This document shows positions 23,226-31,187 of a stretch of 64,000 nt of DNA, piece after piece. Positions within the stretch are counted from its first letter, which is position 1; each line of letters starts with the position of its first letter. This DNA comes from Flavobacterium odoriferum (GTDB lineage: Bacteria > Bacteroidota > Bacteroidia > Flavobacteriales > Flavobacteriaceae): assembly GCF_025499515.1 (NCBI RefSeq), contig NZ_JAMKFA010000010.1, positions 124,001 through 188,000 on the forward strand. The letters are read 5' to 3'. The position numbers and the translations under genes are program-made. Below the pieces are notes generated by a model. The model was given only the letters and a program-made list of their open reading frames with translations. It did no database searches and was not told the origin of the DNA.

Positions 23226-23981
23226 TTAATGTTTATTTTGAATAACTCCCCTAAAAACCCCATCCAATTCCACAGCCATCTTCTTCCCACTTCTCAAATC
23301 TGCTGCATTTCCTATATTAAATTGTACCGTTTCTTTCAAAAAATCAGTAATCAATACTTCTTTTGGGTGTAAATAACTTTCGTCTTGATGGGCTTTTATT
23401 TGCATTAATTCCTTTATTTTTTCTTGTATGTTTTGTGGTGCAATAGGCAATAAATCCATAAAAGCTACTGGTGGAAAAGTATTGTTTTCAATAATCCATT
23501 TTCCTGCTAATGCCGTGCGTAAGGCATAAAAATAGCTTTTCAATTTTACCTCTTCTTGCTCGCAAACATCCATAAAATTCTTAGTCGTGCCCAAATAATG
23601 ATGCAAACAAGCCACTGGCGAAAAACAGTCTTTTGCTAACGCTCGCATTTGGTTCATAAACGCTTCGTTTTCATAATACACCACTGGCGAATAAATCCAC
23701 TCTAACAAAGGTGCATTACTTTTGGCTAGTAATTTTACGGTTTTCCGTAAATCCCAACCGCTGCCATCTAAATCGTCTTCAGTCATGAACTCAATTACAT
23801 CGGTTTGTTCCCACAACGATAAATAATAATCCAAATCGTGCTTGTAGATAAAGCGTATGTCATAATCGCTATCTGGAGAAGCAAATCCCCAAGCTCTACT
23901 CCCCGATTCTACCGCATACAAGATTTCAACTCCTTTTTCGAGTTCGATTTGTTTGAGTTTGTTTTGTATTTTATCGTTCAT
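23226..23981 (-). CDS. RlaP-type nucleotidyltransferase (2)
   Basis: A 251-residue protein of COG3541 type: Gly27-Ser28 in ESGSRAWGFASPDSDYDIRF with Asp39 and Asp41, then the typical YLSLWEQTDVIEF, LLEWIYSPVVY and CLHHYLGTTKNFM. The motif is complete. It is shorter than its neighbour and only distantly related, suggesting two different substrates, for example different RNA ends. It lies between the Pnkp-like phosphatase gene and the first nucleotidyltransferase, on the same strand. Confidence 0.82.
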   Translation of the reverse strand: MNDKIQNKLKQIELEKGVEILYAVESGSRAWGFASPDSDYDIRFIYKHDLDYYLSLWEQTDVIEFMTEDDLDGSGWDLRKTVKLLAKSNAPLLEWIYSPVVYYENEAFMNQMRALAKDCFSPVACLHHYLGTTKNFMDVCEQEEVKLKSYFYALRTALAGKWIIENNTFPPVAFMDLLPIAPQNIQEKIKELMQIKAHQDESYLHPKEVLITDFLKETVQFNIGNAADLRSGKKMAVELDGVFRGVIQNKH

Positions 23982-24049
23982 AATTAGGTACTTATCAAAT
24001 GTAATAAAAAAATCGTTTTATCTTTAGTTTTTGTAAGAATTTTATCGAA

Positions 24050-24517
24050 TTAAAAATCCCCATAAAAAACTTGAAAACAAGGCAATCCCAATTCTTTTCG
24101 CCACATATCCACTACTTGGTTACGGTCGTCTAACACAAACTCTATGTAGTATTTGTCTTTTATTTGTTCGTTAAAAATTTCGGTTTTAATGATGGCATCT
24201 TTTCTAAAATCTTTGGTTTTTCGCATGATGAGTGCATCAAAAGCAATAGCATGTTTTTCCAAAAACAACAAGGTTTGCGGTTTAAACTGCTCTTCTCTTC
24301 CCGAAACCAAAAGGATTTGATAGCCTAACTTTTTATAGTTTCGCAACAGATTTCCAACAGGCTCATTTAATGTGTCATGTTCACAGCGTGCGGCATCAAA
24401 TGGATTTCGTCCATTCATCAATGCTAATGTGCCATCTAAATCACAGATAATTGCTTTAGGTAAATCAGGATTTTGTTGGGTATATTTTGGTTCGTCTTTT
24501 AGGATTCTTTTTTTCAT
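24050..24517 (-). CDS. polynucleotide kinase-type 3'-phosphatase (HAD), stand-alone
   Basis: A 155-residue HAD enzyme starting at the ATG 24515-24517 (MKKRILKDEP). The nucleophile motif CDLDGTLALMNGRNPFD (Asp26, Asp28), then LLVSGREEQFK, KDFRKDAIIKTEIF, VLDDRNQVVDMWR and the terminal YGDF match the phosphatase domain of phage T4 polynucleotide kinase along its whole length. The kinase domain is absent. The T4 enzyme removes 3'-phosphate and 2',3'-cyclic phosphate from cleaved tRNA, so RNA-end healing is the natural prediction. It is the first gene of the minus-strand operon and starts divergently from the WYL regulator. Confidence 0.85.
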   Translation of the reverse strand: MKKRILKDEPKYTQQNPDLPKAIICDLDGTLALMNGRNPFDAARCEHDTLNEPVGNLLRNYKKLGYQILLVSGREEQFKPQTLLFLEKHAIAFDALIMRKTKDFRKDAIIKTEIFNEQIKDKYYIEFVLDDRNQVVDMWRKELGLPCFQVFYGDF

Positions 24518-24534
24518 AATTATTTTCTTTGACA

Positions 24535-24594
24535 CAAATATAGTTTTAGCACTACGCAATTATTTTGCGTACTAAAAAAAGAATTGTATTTTTG
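24535..24594. promoter_or_regulatory. divergent promoter with operator B (WYL regulator / phosphatase operon)
   Basis: The inverted repeat TACGCA-N7-TGCGTA (24553-24571) sits in the 27-base block 24551-24577 shared with 20134-20160. On the plus strand TTTTG (24563-24567) and TATTTTTG (24587-24594) are spaced 19 bases apart, a good Bacteroidota promoter for the WYL gene, and its -33 element overlaps the repeat. On the minus strand TATATTTG (24535-24542) follows the repeat by 10 bases and would serve the phosphatase operon. The WYL protein is the obvious candidate to bind. Confidence 0.72.
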
Positions 24595-24634
24595 AAACTG
24601 AACACTGTAAACTGACCACTGAACACTTCAAAAA

Positions 24635-25648
24635 ATGGCTCAAAATAAAAACGCTCTCATCCGCTACAAAACCATTGACAAATGTTTGCAAAACAACTAC
24701 CGTCAATGGACCTTAGAAGATTTAATGAACGCTTGTAGCGAAGCTTTGTACGAATACGAAGGCAAGGAAAACCCTGTAAGCAAGCGCACCATTCAATTGG
24801 ATATTCAGATGATGCGTAGCGAAAAGTTGGGCTACAATGCCCCTATTGAAGTCTATGACAAAAAGTATTACCATTATGCCGATGAAGATTTTTCCATTAC
24901 CGATATTCCCTTAACCGAAACCGATATTAATGTCCTAAGTGAAACGGTTTCTATGTTGAAGCAATTCAAAGATTTTTCCTTGTTCAATGATGTTTCTGAT
25001 ATTTTACAACGCTTAGAAGATAAAATCTATGCCGAAAAATCACACACCCAGCCCGTAATTCATTTAGACAAAAATGAGAGTCTAAAAGGCCTGCATTTTT
25101 TAGATGAAATCTATCAAGCTATAGTTAAAAAAATAGTTTTAGTAATCACCTATAAGTCCTTCAAATCCAAAGAAGAAAATCAATTTTATTTTCATCCCTT
25201 CATTTTAAAAGAATTCAATAATCGTTGGTTTGTTATTGGTCGAAAAAAGGCCAGTCAACCCATCGCTAATTTAGCCTTAGACCGTATTATTAAAATAGAT
25301 TATGATTTTCAAATGCCATTTTTGGAGCAACCTTTTAATCCAGAGAACTATTATAAAAATGTAATTGGTGTTACTGTAAACTCGGGCTTGCAACCCAGAC
25401 CTATTCAATTGTGGATAGACCAATACAATGCACCTTATGTATTGACTAAACCATTACATAATTCACAACGCTTACTAAAAGAAAACGAAGACGGAAGCAT
25501 CATTATCAACCTATTTCTAATCGAAAACTACGAAATGGAGCGCATTCTTTTAGGCTTTGGTGATGGCTTAGAAGTCCTAAAACCCGAACGTTTGCGATTG
25601 CGAATAAAAAGTATTTTAGAAAAATCTTTAAAAAGATATGATGACTGA
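24635..25648 (+). CDS. WYL-domain transcriptional regulator
   Basis: A 337-residue protein: an N-terminal helix-turn-helix region (about 8-85, including NPVSKRTIQLDIQMMRS), a WYL domain at about 145-235 (LVITYKSFKSKEENQFYFHP, FNNRWFVIGRK, LALDRIIKI) and a C-terminal WCX-like domain. WYL domains sense ligands, probably nucleic acid or nucleotides, and control many phage-defence and DNA/RNA-damage operons. Divergent from the Pnkp-like/RlaP genes; operator B lies in between, indicating control of the operon and of itself. Confidence 0.85.
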   Translation: MAQNKNALIRYKTIDKCLQNNYRQWTLEDLMNACSEALYEYEGKENPVSKRTIQLDIQMMRSEKLGYNAPIEVYDKKYYHYADEDFSITDIPLTETDINVLSETVSMLKQFKDFSLFNDVSDILQRLEDKIYAEKSHTQPVIHLDKNESLKGLHFLDEIYQAIVKKIVLVITYKSFKSKEENQFYFHPFILKEFNNRWFVIGRKKASQPIANLALDRIIKIDYDFQMPFLEQPFNPENYYKNVIGVTVNSGLQPRPIQLWIDQYNAPYVLTKPLHNSQRLLKENEDGSIIINLFLIENYEMERILLGFGDGLEVLKPERLRLRIKSILEKSLKRYDD

Positions 25649-25661
25649 AAAAAACAACTTC

Positions 25662-26468
25662 TTAATTCAAACTCCAAATCAACGCTTTTTCCTTAGTGAC
25701 TCTAAAGATTGTATGATGTTCTTCTTTCTTTTCTGGGGAATAATTCCATTTTAAATTGGGAAGTGAATTTGAAGTTAAAATTTCAGCTAGCTTATTTGTA
25801 TTACCAAAAATATCTTTAGCACTTGAACCTGCAAACCAAAACGTTTTAGAAGTCGTTGGAAATGCTTCTAAATAATTTGGACTATCTTTCAATAATTGCT
25901 TGTTATTCCACCATAAAGAAGGATCAAAAGCAATATAAAAATCAAACATATCTGGAGCAATTAGAAATGTTTCGGTTACAAATAATCCAGCTAACGATTC
26001 CCCAATAATGCCTTTCTTAGCCGTTGTTCTGTACTTTTTTTGGATTTCAGGAATCAATTCCGCTTGTATAAATTGTCTAAATGCAGCAGAACCTCCAACA
26101 ACTGGCGCTATTTCTTTATCTTTTGCTACAGATGTTGGTGGTGTTAAATCGCGTCTACGCTGTGTGTTTTCGATTCCAACTAAAATGATTGGTTTAATTT
26201 TTTTTGCTTTAATTAGCTCTGATAATGTATTGGCAATATGTGGAAAATCTTCTTTAATTCCGCCATCAGGCATATATAAAACAGGTAATGAATCTGTTGA
26301 ATTTTTATATTCATCAGGAAACCAAACAGTAATAACTCTTTTTTCATTGACATATTTTGAGTCAATTGTAAAGGTTTCATGATCGGGAATTGGATCGTTA
26401 GTTTGTTGGTTGTTAGAACAACTTAACAAAACGATAAAAATCATTAATAAAGAATACATTGATTTCAT
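25662..26468 (-). CDS. alpha/beta hydrolase esterase lipoprotein
   Basis: A 268-residue protein with a lipoprotein signal (MKSMYSLLMIFIVLLSC). VLYMPDGG, PIILVGIENTQRRRDLTPP and the nucleophile elbow GESLAGLF place it with the esterase-D/enterochelin-esterase-like (COG2819) hydrolases. It converges on the WYL gene with only 13 bases between stops. Substrate unknown; it acts outside the inner membrane. Confidence 0.8.
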   Translation of the reverse strand: MKSMYSLLMIFIVLLSCSNNQQTNDPIPDHETFTIDSKYVNEKRVITVWFPDEYKNSTDSLPVLYMPDGGIKEDFPHIANTLSELIKAKKIKPIILVGIENTQRRRDLTPPTSVAKDKEIAPVVGGSAAFRQFIQAELIPEIQKKYRTTAKKGIIGESLAGLFVTETFLIAPDMFDFYIAFDPSLWWNNKQLLKDSPNYLEAFPTTSKTFWFAGSSAKDIFGNTNKLAEILTSNSLPNLKWNYSPEKKEEHHTIFRVTKEKALIWSLN

Positions 26469-26544
26469 GCAATTAAAATTTAGAGATATAGAATTTTTCT
26501 TTTTTAAAAATCAAATATATCATTTTTACAGAAAAAAATAGCAA

Positions 26545-26573
26545 AACAAAAAAAGACACCCGAAAGTGTCTTT
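26545..26573 (-). terminator. terminator after the E1 dehydrogenase gene
   Basis: On the minus strand AAAGACAC pairs with GTGTCTTT (loop TTTCGG), followed by seven T. Confidence 0.85.
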
Positions 26574-26593
26574 AAATAATTTATACTTATGAA

Positions 26594-28570
26594 TTAATAA
26601 GCTAATAATTCTTTTAATTCGGTTTCAAATCTTCCTTTTGGTAAATATTGATCTTCTAACGATTTCATAAACGGAATTGCCGATTCTAAACTTCCAACTC
26701 TTCTAACTGGAGCATCTAAATGTTCAAAGCAGTTTTCCATAATCATTGCTGAAATATCGCTGGCAACACCACCAAACAAAGTATCTTCTTGTAAAATGAT
26801 AACTTTATTCGTTTTCTTAACTGAAGCATAAATCGCATCCCAATCCATTGGTTGTAAGGTTCTTAAATCCAATAAATCAGCTTTAATTTCTGGGTTTTTA
26901 GTCAAAGTTTCTAAAGCCCAATGAACTCCTGCTCCAAATGAAATAATTGTTACATCAGTTCCTTCTTTAATCAATGACGCTTTTCCGAAAGGTAATGTGT
27001 AGTAATCTTTTGGTACATCTTGATACACACTTCTATACAATTGTTTATGTTCGAAGAACAATACTGGATTTGGGTCGTTAATTGCAGTATTCAATAACCC
27101 TTTTGCGTCATAAGGAAACGCTGGATAAACTACTTTTAATCCTGGTGTTTTGGTAAACCATGCTTCGTTTGTTTGCGAATGGAAAGGTCCGGCTTGAGTA
27201 CCACCACCACAAGGCATACGTACCACTACATCTGACTTTTCTTGCCATCTGTAATGTTGCTTCGCTAATAAGTTTACGATTGGATTAAAACCGGTTGAAA
27301 CGAAATCCGCAAACTGCATTTCCATCACAGCTTTAAATCCGTTTATAGATAGTCCGTTAGCTGCTGAAACTACAGCACTTTCACAGATTGGTGTATTTCG
27401 AACTCTTTCTTTTCCAAATTGCGCTACGAATCCGTCCGTAATTTTGAAAGCACCACCATATTCTGCAATATCTTGTCCCATGATGACCAAATTCTCATGG
27501 CGTTCCATCGACTGACGTAAACCATTTGAAATCGCGTCAATCACACGGATATTTTCCATTTCCGAAGAAGGATTGAATGCTTCAAATTCGTAAGGCTTGT
27601 AAACATCACCTAATTCTTCTTCCAAAGAAGCTACAATCTCTGGCTCTTCTTGAACTTTTGCCCAATCGGTATCGATTTCTTTCTTAATTTCAGCACGAAT
27701 CGCTTCATCTTCTTCATCTGATAAAACCGCAGTAGCTTTTAAGTAATTTCTATAATTTTCAACTGGATCTTTCACCGCCCACATGTCCATCAATTCTTGA
27801 GGAACGTATTTCGTTCCACTCGCCTCTTCATGTCCACGCATTCTAAACGTTTTGAACTCCAATAACACAGGACGAGGATTTTCTACCATAGAAGCTTTTA
27901 ATTCCGAAATCAAATGCACTACTTCTAATAAGTTATTCCCATCAACCACATGACTTTCCATTCCGTAACCTACACCTTTATCAGCAAGGTTTTCACAACG
28001 GTATTGCTCGTTTGTTGGAGTTGATAATCCGTAACCATTATTTTCAATAACGAATAAAACTGGTAATTCCCAAACAGCAGCAATATTCAAAGCTTCGTGA
28101 AAATCTCCTTCCGAAGTTGCGCCTTCTCCTGTGAATACAGCAGTGACTTTTCCATTTTTTCTTAATTTATTGGCTAAAGCGATTCCGTCTGCAATCCCTA
28201 ATTGAGGACCTAAATGCGAAATCATTCCAATAATCTTATATTCTTGCGTTCCAAAATGGAAACTTCTATCACGACCTTTTGTAAATCCGTTTTTCTTACC
28301 TTGCCATTGCGAAAACAAACGGTGTAATGGAATATCACGAGTAGTAAACACTCCTAAATTACGGTGCATTGGTAAAATATATTCGTCTTTATCCAAAACC
28401 GAAGTGATTCCGACAGAAATGGCTTCTTGTCCAATTCCAGAAAACCATTTTGATACTTTTCCTTGACGGATTAGAATCAACATTTTCTCTTCAATCAAAC
28501 GCGGTTTTAAGATTTTCTTATATAAATCAAGTAGTTGTGAATTCGATAATTCTTTTCTTTCAAAGTTCAT
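26594..28570 (-). CDS. fused alpha/beta E1 component of a branched-chain alpha-keto acid dehydrogenase
   Basis: A 658-residue fusion. Residues 1-320 are the E1 alpha part with the thiamine-diphosphate motif GEGATSEGDFHEALNIAAVW and ENNGYGLSTP; residues 335-658 are the E1 beta part (MGQDIAEYGGAFK, MQFADFVSTGFNPI, RMPCGGGTQAGPFHSQ). Members decarboxylate branched-chain 2-oxo acids, feeding iso-fatty-acid synthesis and amino acid breakdown. No E2 or E3 gene is adjacent. The alpha-beta fusion is usual in this phylum. Confidence 0.9.
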   Translation of the reverse strand: MNFERKELSNSQLLDLYKKILKPRLIEEKMLILIRQGKVSKWFSGIGQEAISVGITSVLDKDEYILPMHRNLGVFTTRDIPLHRLFSQWQGKKNGFTKGRDRSFHFGTQEYKIIGMISHLGPQLGIADGIALANKLRKNGKVTAVFTGEGATSEGDFHEALNIAAVWELPVLFVIENNGYGLSTPTNEQYRCENLADKGVGYGMESHVVDGNNLLEVVHLISELKASMVENPRPVLLEFKTFRMRGHEEASGTKYVPQELMDMWAVKDPVENYRNYLKATAVLSDEEDEAIRAEIKKEIDTDWAKVQEEPEIVASLEEELGDVYKPYEFEAFNPSSEMENIRVIDAISNGLRQSMERHENLVIMGQDIAEYGGAFKITDGFVAQFGKERVRNTPICESAVVSAANGLSINGFKAVMEMQFADFVSTGFNPIVNLLAKQHYRWQEKSDVVVRMPCGGGTQAGPFHSQTNEAWFTKTPGLKVVYPAFPYDAKGLLNTAINDPNPVLFFEHKQLYRSVYQDVPKDYYTLPFGKASLIKEGTDVTIISFGAGVHWALETLTKNPEIKADLLDLRTLQPMDWDAIYASVKKTNKVIILQEDTLFGGVASDISAMIMENCFEHLDAPVRRVGSLESAIPFMKSLEDQYLPKGRFETELKELLAY

Positions 28571-28980
28571 GATGATGGAACGATTAAATTTTGCTCAAAA
28601 GTAATAAAAATAACATTTTGAAAGCGAATTGTTATAAAAAAAGATTGAGACAAATTTCAAGAGCAAGAACAAGTACAATTTCAAGTTTAAACGCAAAGGA
28701 GCAAAGTTTTTTCGCAAAGAACGCAAAAGGAATTAATTTAGAAATAATAAAATAGCTCCTTGTAATTTTTAACATATAAGCCATATAATGTTTTCAAGTT
28801 GAAATTCTTTACCTATAAAAGTTCATGAAAGATTATTTGATTATGTAAATTTCTTCAATCTGTGTTCCAAAAAAAAACGTTTAAATCAGCGCTTGAAAAT
28901 CCGTTACATCAGCGCGCCAATGACTTCCATCTTCCAACTCCCTTCTTCCTACCTTCATCAATGTTAACAACTTTCCTTTT
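28571..28980. other. 410-base intergenic region with dispersed repeats
   Basis: No credible gene. Contains a TTTGCG-type repeat in reverse orientation (28687-28730) and a half copy of the GGAACAC palindromic element, ending AATCTGTGTTCC (28857-28868). A GC-richer tract, TCAGCGCGCCAATGACTTCC (28910-28929), has no obvious meaning. Confidence 0.6.
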
Positions 28981-29030
28981 TTGAATTTAAAATATTTAAT
29001 TACATTTGTATTTACTTGGGTTATAACCCA
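28981..29030 (+). promoter_or_regulatory. promoter and palindromic operator of the oxygenase gene
   Basis: TTG at 28981-28983 and TACATTTG at 29001-29008 (17-base gap) fit the Bacteroidota promoter. A perfect 14-bp palindrome, TGGGTTATAACCCA (29017-29030), follows at about the transcription start, where a repressor would block initiation. Confidence 0.55.
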
Positions 29031-29058
29031 TTTGATTTATTAACAATAAAGCTTAAGT

Positions 29059-30012
29059 ATGCAACAAATTCCTAGTGTTGACTTACGTGATTTCCTGTCG
29101 GATGATCCGGCACGTAAACAAAAATTTGTAAATGAAATCGGAAAAGCCTACGAAGAAATCGGATTCGTAGCATTAAAAGGTCATTTTTTAGATGACAAAT
29201 TAGTTGAAGGTTTGTATTCAGAAGTGAGAAACTTCTTTACACTTCCTTTAGAAACCAAGGCAAAATACGAAATCCCAGGTATTGGCGGACAACGTGGTTA
29301 TGTTTCTTTCGGTAAAGAACATGCTAAAGGTCGCTCTGCTGGAGATTTAAAAGAGTTTTGGCATTTTGGACAATACGTTAGCGAAGGTTCAAAGTACGCT
29401 GGCGAATATCCAGATAACGTGGAAGTAACGGAATTACCTAAATTCAATGAAGTAGGTAAAGAAGCTTACCAAATGTTAGAAAAAACAGGTGTTTATGTGT
29501 TAAGAGCTTTAGCGCTTTACATTGGTTTAGACGAATTCTATTTTGATAAATACATCAAAGACGGAAACAGTATTTTACGTCCAATCCACTACCCACCTAT
29601 CACTGACGAACCTAAAGATGGTGCCGTTCGTGCAGCAGCACATGGTGACATAAACTTGATTACCTTATTAATGGGAGCTCAAGGAAAAGGATTACAAGTA
29701 CAAAATCATAACGGAGAATGGATTGATGCTATGGCACAACCAGACGAGTTGATGATTAACGTAGGTGATATGTTATCAAGGCACACCAACAACAAGTTGA
29801 AATCAACGATTCACCAAGTGGTAAATCCTCCAAGAGAATTGTGGGGTTCTTCTCGTTATTCAATTCCTTTCTTTATGCACCCAGTAAGTGATATGAGTTT
29901 AAATTGCTTACCAGAATGTATCGATGAAAACAATCCAAAACTATATGAAGATATCACCGCTGGTGAATTCTTACATGAACGTTTGGTTGAATTAGGATTG
30001 ATTAAGAAATAA
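29059..30012 (+). CDS. isopenicillin-N-synthase-like Fe(II)/2-oxoglutarate oxygenase
   Basis: A 317-residue enzyme of the non-haem Fe(II) oxygenase family. Iron ligands His195 and Asp197 (HGDINLITLL) and His252 (STIHQVV) are present, as is the RxS motif (Arg266, Ser268 in RYSIPFF). The N-terminal PSVDLRDFLSDDPAR and GQRGYVSFGKEHAKG are typical of the widespread bacterial group. Substrate unknown. It is transcribed alone, with its own promoter and terminator. Confidence 0.87.
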   Translation: MQQIPSVDLRDFLSDDPARKQKFVNEIGKAYEEIGFVALKGHFLDDKLVEGLYSEVRNFFTLPLETKAKYEIPGIGGQRGYVSFGKEHAKGRSAGDLKEFWHFGQYVSEGSKYAGEYPDNVEVTELPKFNEVGKEAYQMLEKTGVYVLRALALYIGLDEFYFDKYIKDGNSILRPIHYPPITDEPKDGAVRAAAHGDINLITLLMGAQGKGLQVQNHNGEWIDAMAQPDELMINVGDMLSRHTNNKLKSTIHQVVNPPRELWGSSRYSIPFFMHPVSDMSLNCLPECIDENNPKLYEDITAGEFLHERLVELGLIKK

Positions 30013-30034
30013 ATAATTTTATAATAGATAGAAA

Positions 30035-30063
30035 AGGCATTAAGTTTTCTTGATGTCTTTTTT
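30035..30063 (+). terminator. terminator after the oxygenase gene
   Basis: AGGCATTAAG pairs with CTTGATGTCT (10 bp with two G-T pairs, loop TTTT), followed by a T run. Confidence 0.75.
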
Positions 30064-30093
30064 GTTTTTAAACACAATTACAGGTTTACCTTT

Positions 30094-30197
30094 GGAACAC
30101 AGATTTAAGAAATCTTAATAATTTTAAAAATTTCTATAATTTAATTCAAAAGAAAAAAGATTATAAAGATTATTCCAATTTCTTAAATCTGTGTTCC
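30094..30197. repeat. dispersed palindromic element, long copy
   Basis: Starts GGAACACAGATTTAAGAAAT and ends with its exact 20-base reverse complement, around an AT-rich core of about 64 bases. The longest and most perfect member of the family in this window. It lies directly upstream of the GxxExxY gene. Confidence 0.9.
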
Positions 30198-30243
30198 TGT
30201 ATTTTTTAGCAATTTGATAATTTAAACGCCATACAAAGTAATT

Positions 30244-30639
30244 ATGAAAAATTTTCCACACCAAGAATTAACTAAATCTATAATTGGGATTTATTACAAT
30301 GTTTACAATGAATTAGGTTTTGGTTTTTTAGAAAAAGTATATCATAAAGCATTACTAATCGAACTCAAGAATAATGGTTATAAAATTGATTCTGAGAAAA
30401 AAGTGAATGTATATTATAAAAATGAAATTGTTGGAGAATATATCCCAGACATAATTATAAATGATTCTGTAATTGTTGAATTAAAATGCGTTGAATACTT
30501 AACCGATATTCATGAAAATCAATTATTAAATTATTTAAAAGCAACCGATTGTGAAGTTGGCTTAATTTTAAATTTTGGGAAAGACCCACAATTCATTAGA
30601 AAAATTTTTACAAACGATTTAAAGAAGAAAAAAAGATAA
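30244..30639 (+). CDS. GxxExxY protein (PD-(D/E)XK-like)
   Basis: A 131-residue protein with the family signature NELGFGFLEKVYHKAL and the nuclease-like core EYIPDIIINDSVIVELKCVEYL (Asp and ExK of a PD-(D/E)XK fold), then NQLLNYLKATDCEVGLILNFG. Function unproven; nuclease relatives suggest DNA or RNA binding. It is enclosed by members of the palindromic repeat family on both sides, like the four-helix-bundle gene, which hints at mobility. Confidence 0.85.
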   Translation: MKNFPHQELTKSIIGIYYNVYNELGFGFLEKVYHKALLIELKNNGYKIDSEKKVNVYYKNEIVGEYIPDIIINDSVIVELKCVEYLTDIHENQLLNYLKATDCEVGLILNFGKDPQFIRKIFTNDLKKKKR

Positions 30640-30654
30640 TTAAATTTGAATATT

Positions 30655-30778
30655 GATTATAAAGATTTTATTGATTTTTTAAGATTTCTCAAATCTGTGT
30701 TCCAAAAAATAAAATAATTAATTAAAATTACAACATTCAGATTATAGAGATTTTTAAAATTTTTCTAATCTGTGTTCC
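30655..30778. repeat. two partial palindromic elements upstream of YciH
   Basis: Two right halves ending AAATCTGTGTTCC (to 30703) and TAATCTGTGTTCC (to 30778), each preceded by a GATTATA(A/G)AGATT tract also found in the long copy at 30094-30197. The second ends 12 bases before the YciH start codon. Confidence 0.75.
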
Positions 30779-30790
30779 AAAAAATTAAAA

Positions 30791-31123
30791 ATGGATTTAA
30801 GCGAACAATTAAAAAAACTATTCCCTAACCACGAAGTTTCTAACGAACCAGAAGCTATCGAAGAAACGCCTCACGAATTATTCGTTCAGGCAGCACCTAT
30901 GATTTGCAAATATGAGAAACGTAAAGGAAAACCTACCACGATTATTTCAGGATATGAAGGCGAAGACGAAGATTTTAAAATCTTAGCGAAAGAAATCAAA
31001 AGCAAATTAGCCGTTGGTGGCACGTTTAAAGATGGAGAAATCATCATTCAAGGTGATTATCGTGACAAAATCATGAAAATACTACAAGACAAAGGATTCA
31101 AAACAAAACGCGTGGGCGGATAA
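30791..31123 (+). CDS. yciH: YciH/SUI1-type translation initiation factor
   Basis: A 110-residue protein with the eIF1/SUI1 fold: CKYEKRKGKPTTIISGYEG, LAKEIKSKLAVGGTFKDGEI and IQGDYRDKIMKILQDKGF. Bacterial YciH helps discriminate initiation complexes. It directly follows a repeat element. Single gene, not part of the downstream phosphorylase gene's start region (64-base gap). Confidence 0.9.
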   Translation: MDLSEQLKKLFPNHEVSNEPEAIEETPHELFVQAAPMICKYEKRKGKPTTIISGYEGEDEDFKILAKEIKSKLAVGGTFKDGEIIIQGDYRDKIMKILQDKGFKTKRVGG

Positions 31124-31187
31124 ATTTGTTTCAAATTTCAAGTTCAAAATTAAGAACCTGAAACCTGAAACTTTAAACTAAAAACAA

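Noticed and set aside
24551-24577. Operator B interpreted as a transcription terminator hairpin
   Set aside because: It lies between divergent start codons, overlaps promoter elements and lacks a T run after either arm; a regulatory site fits better.
30094-30778. CRISPR array
   Set aside because: Repeats are palindromic, unevenly spaced, differ in length and lack unique spacers of constant size; no cas genes nearby.
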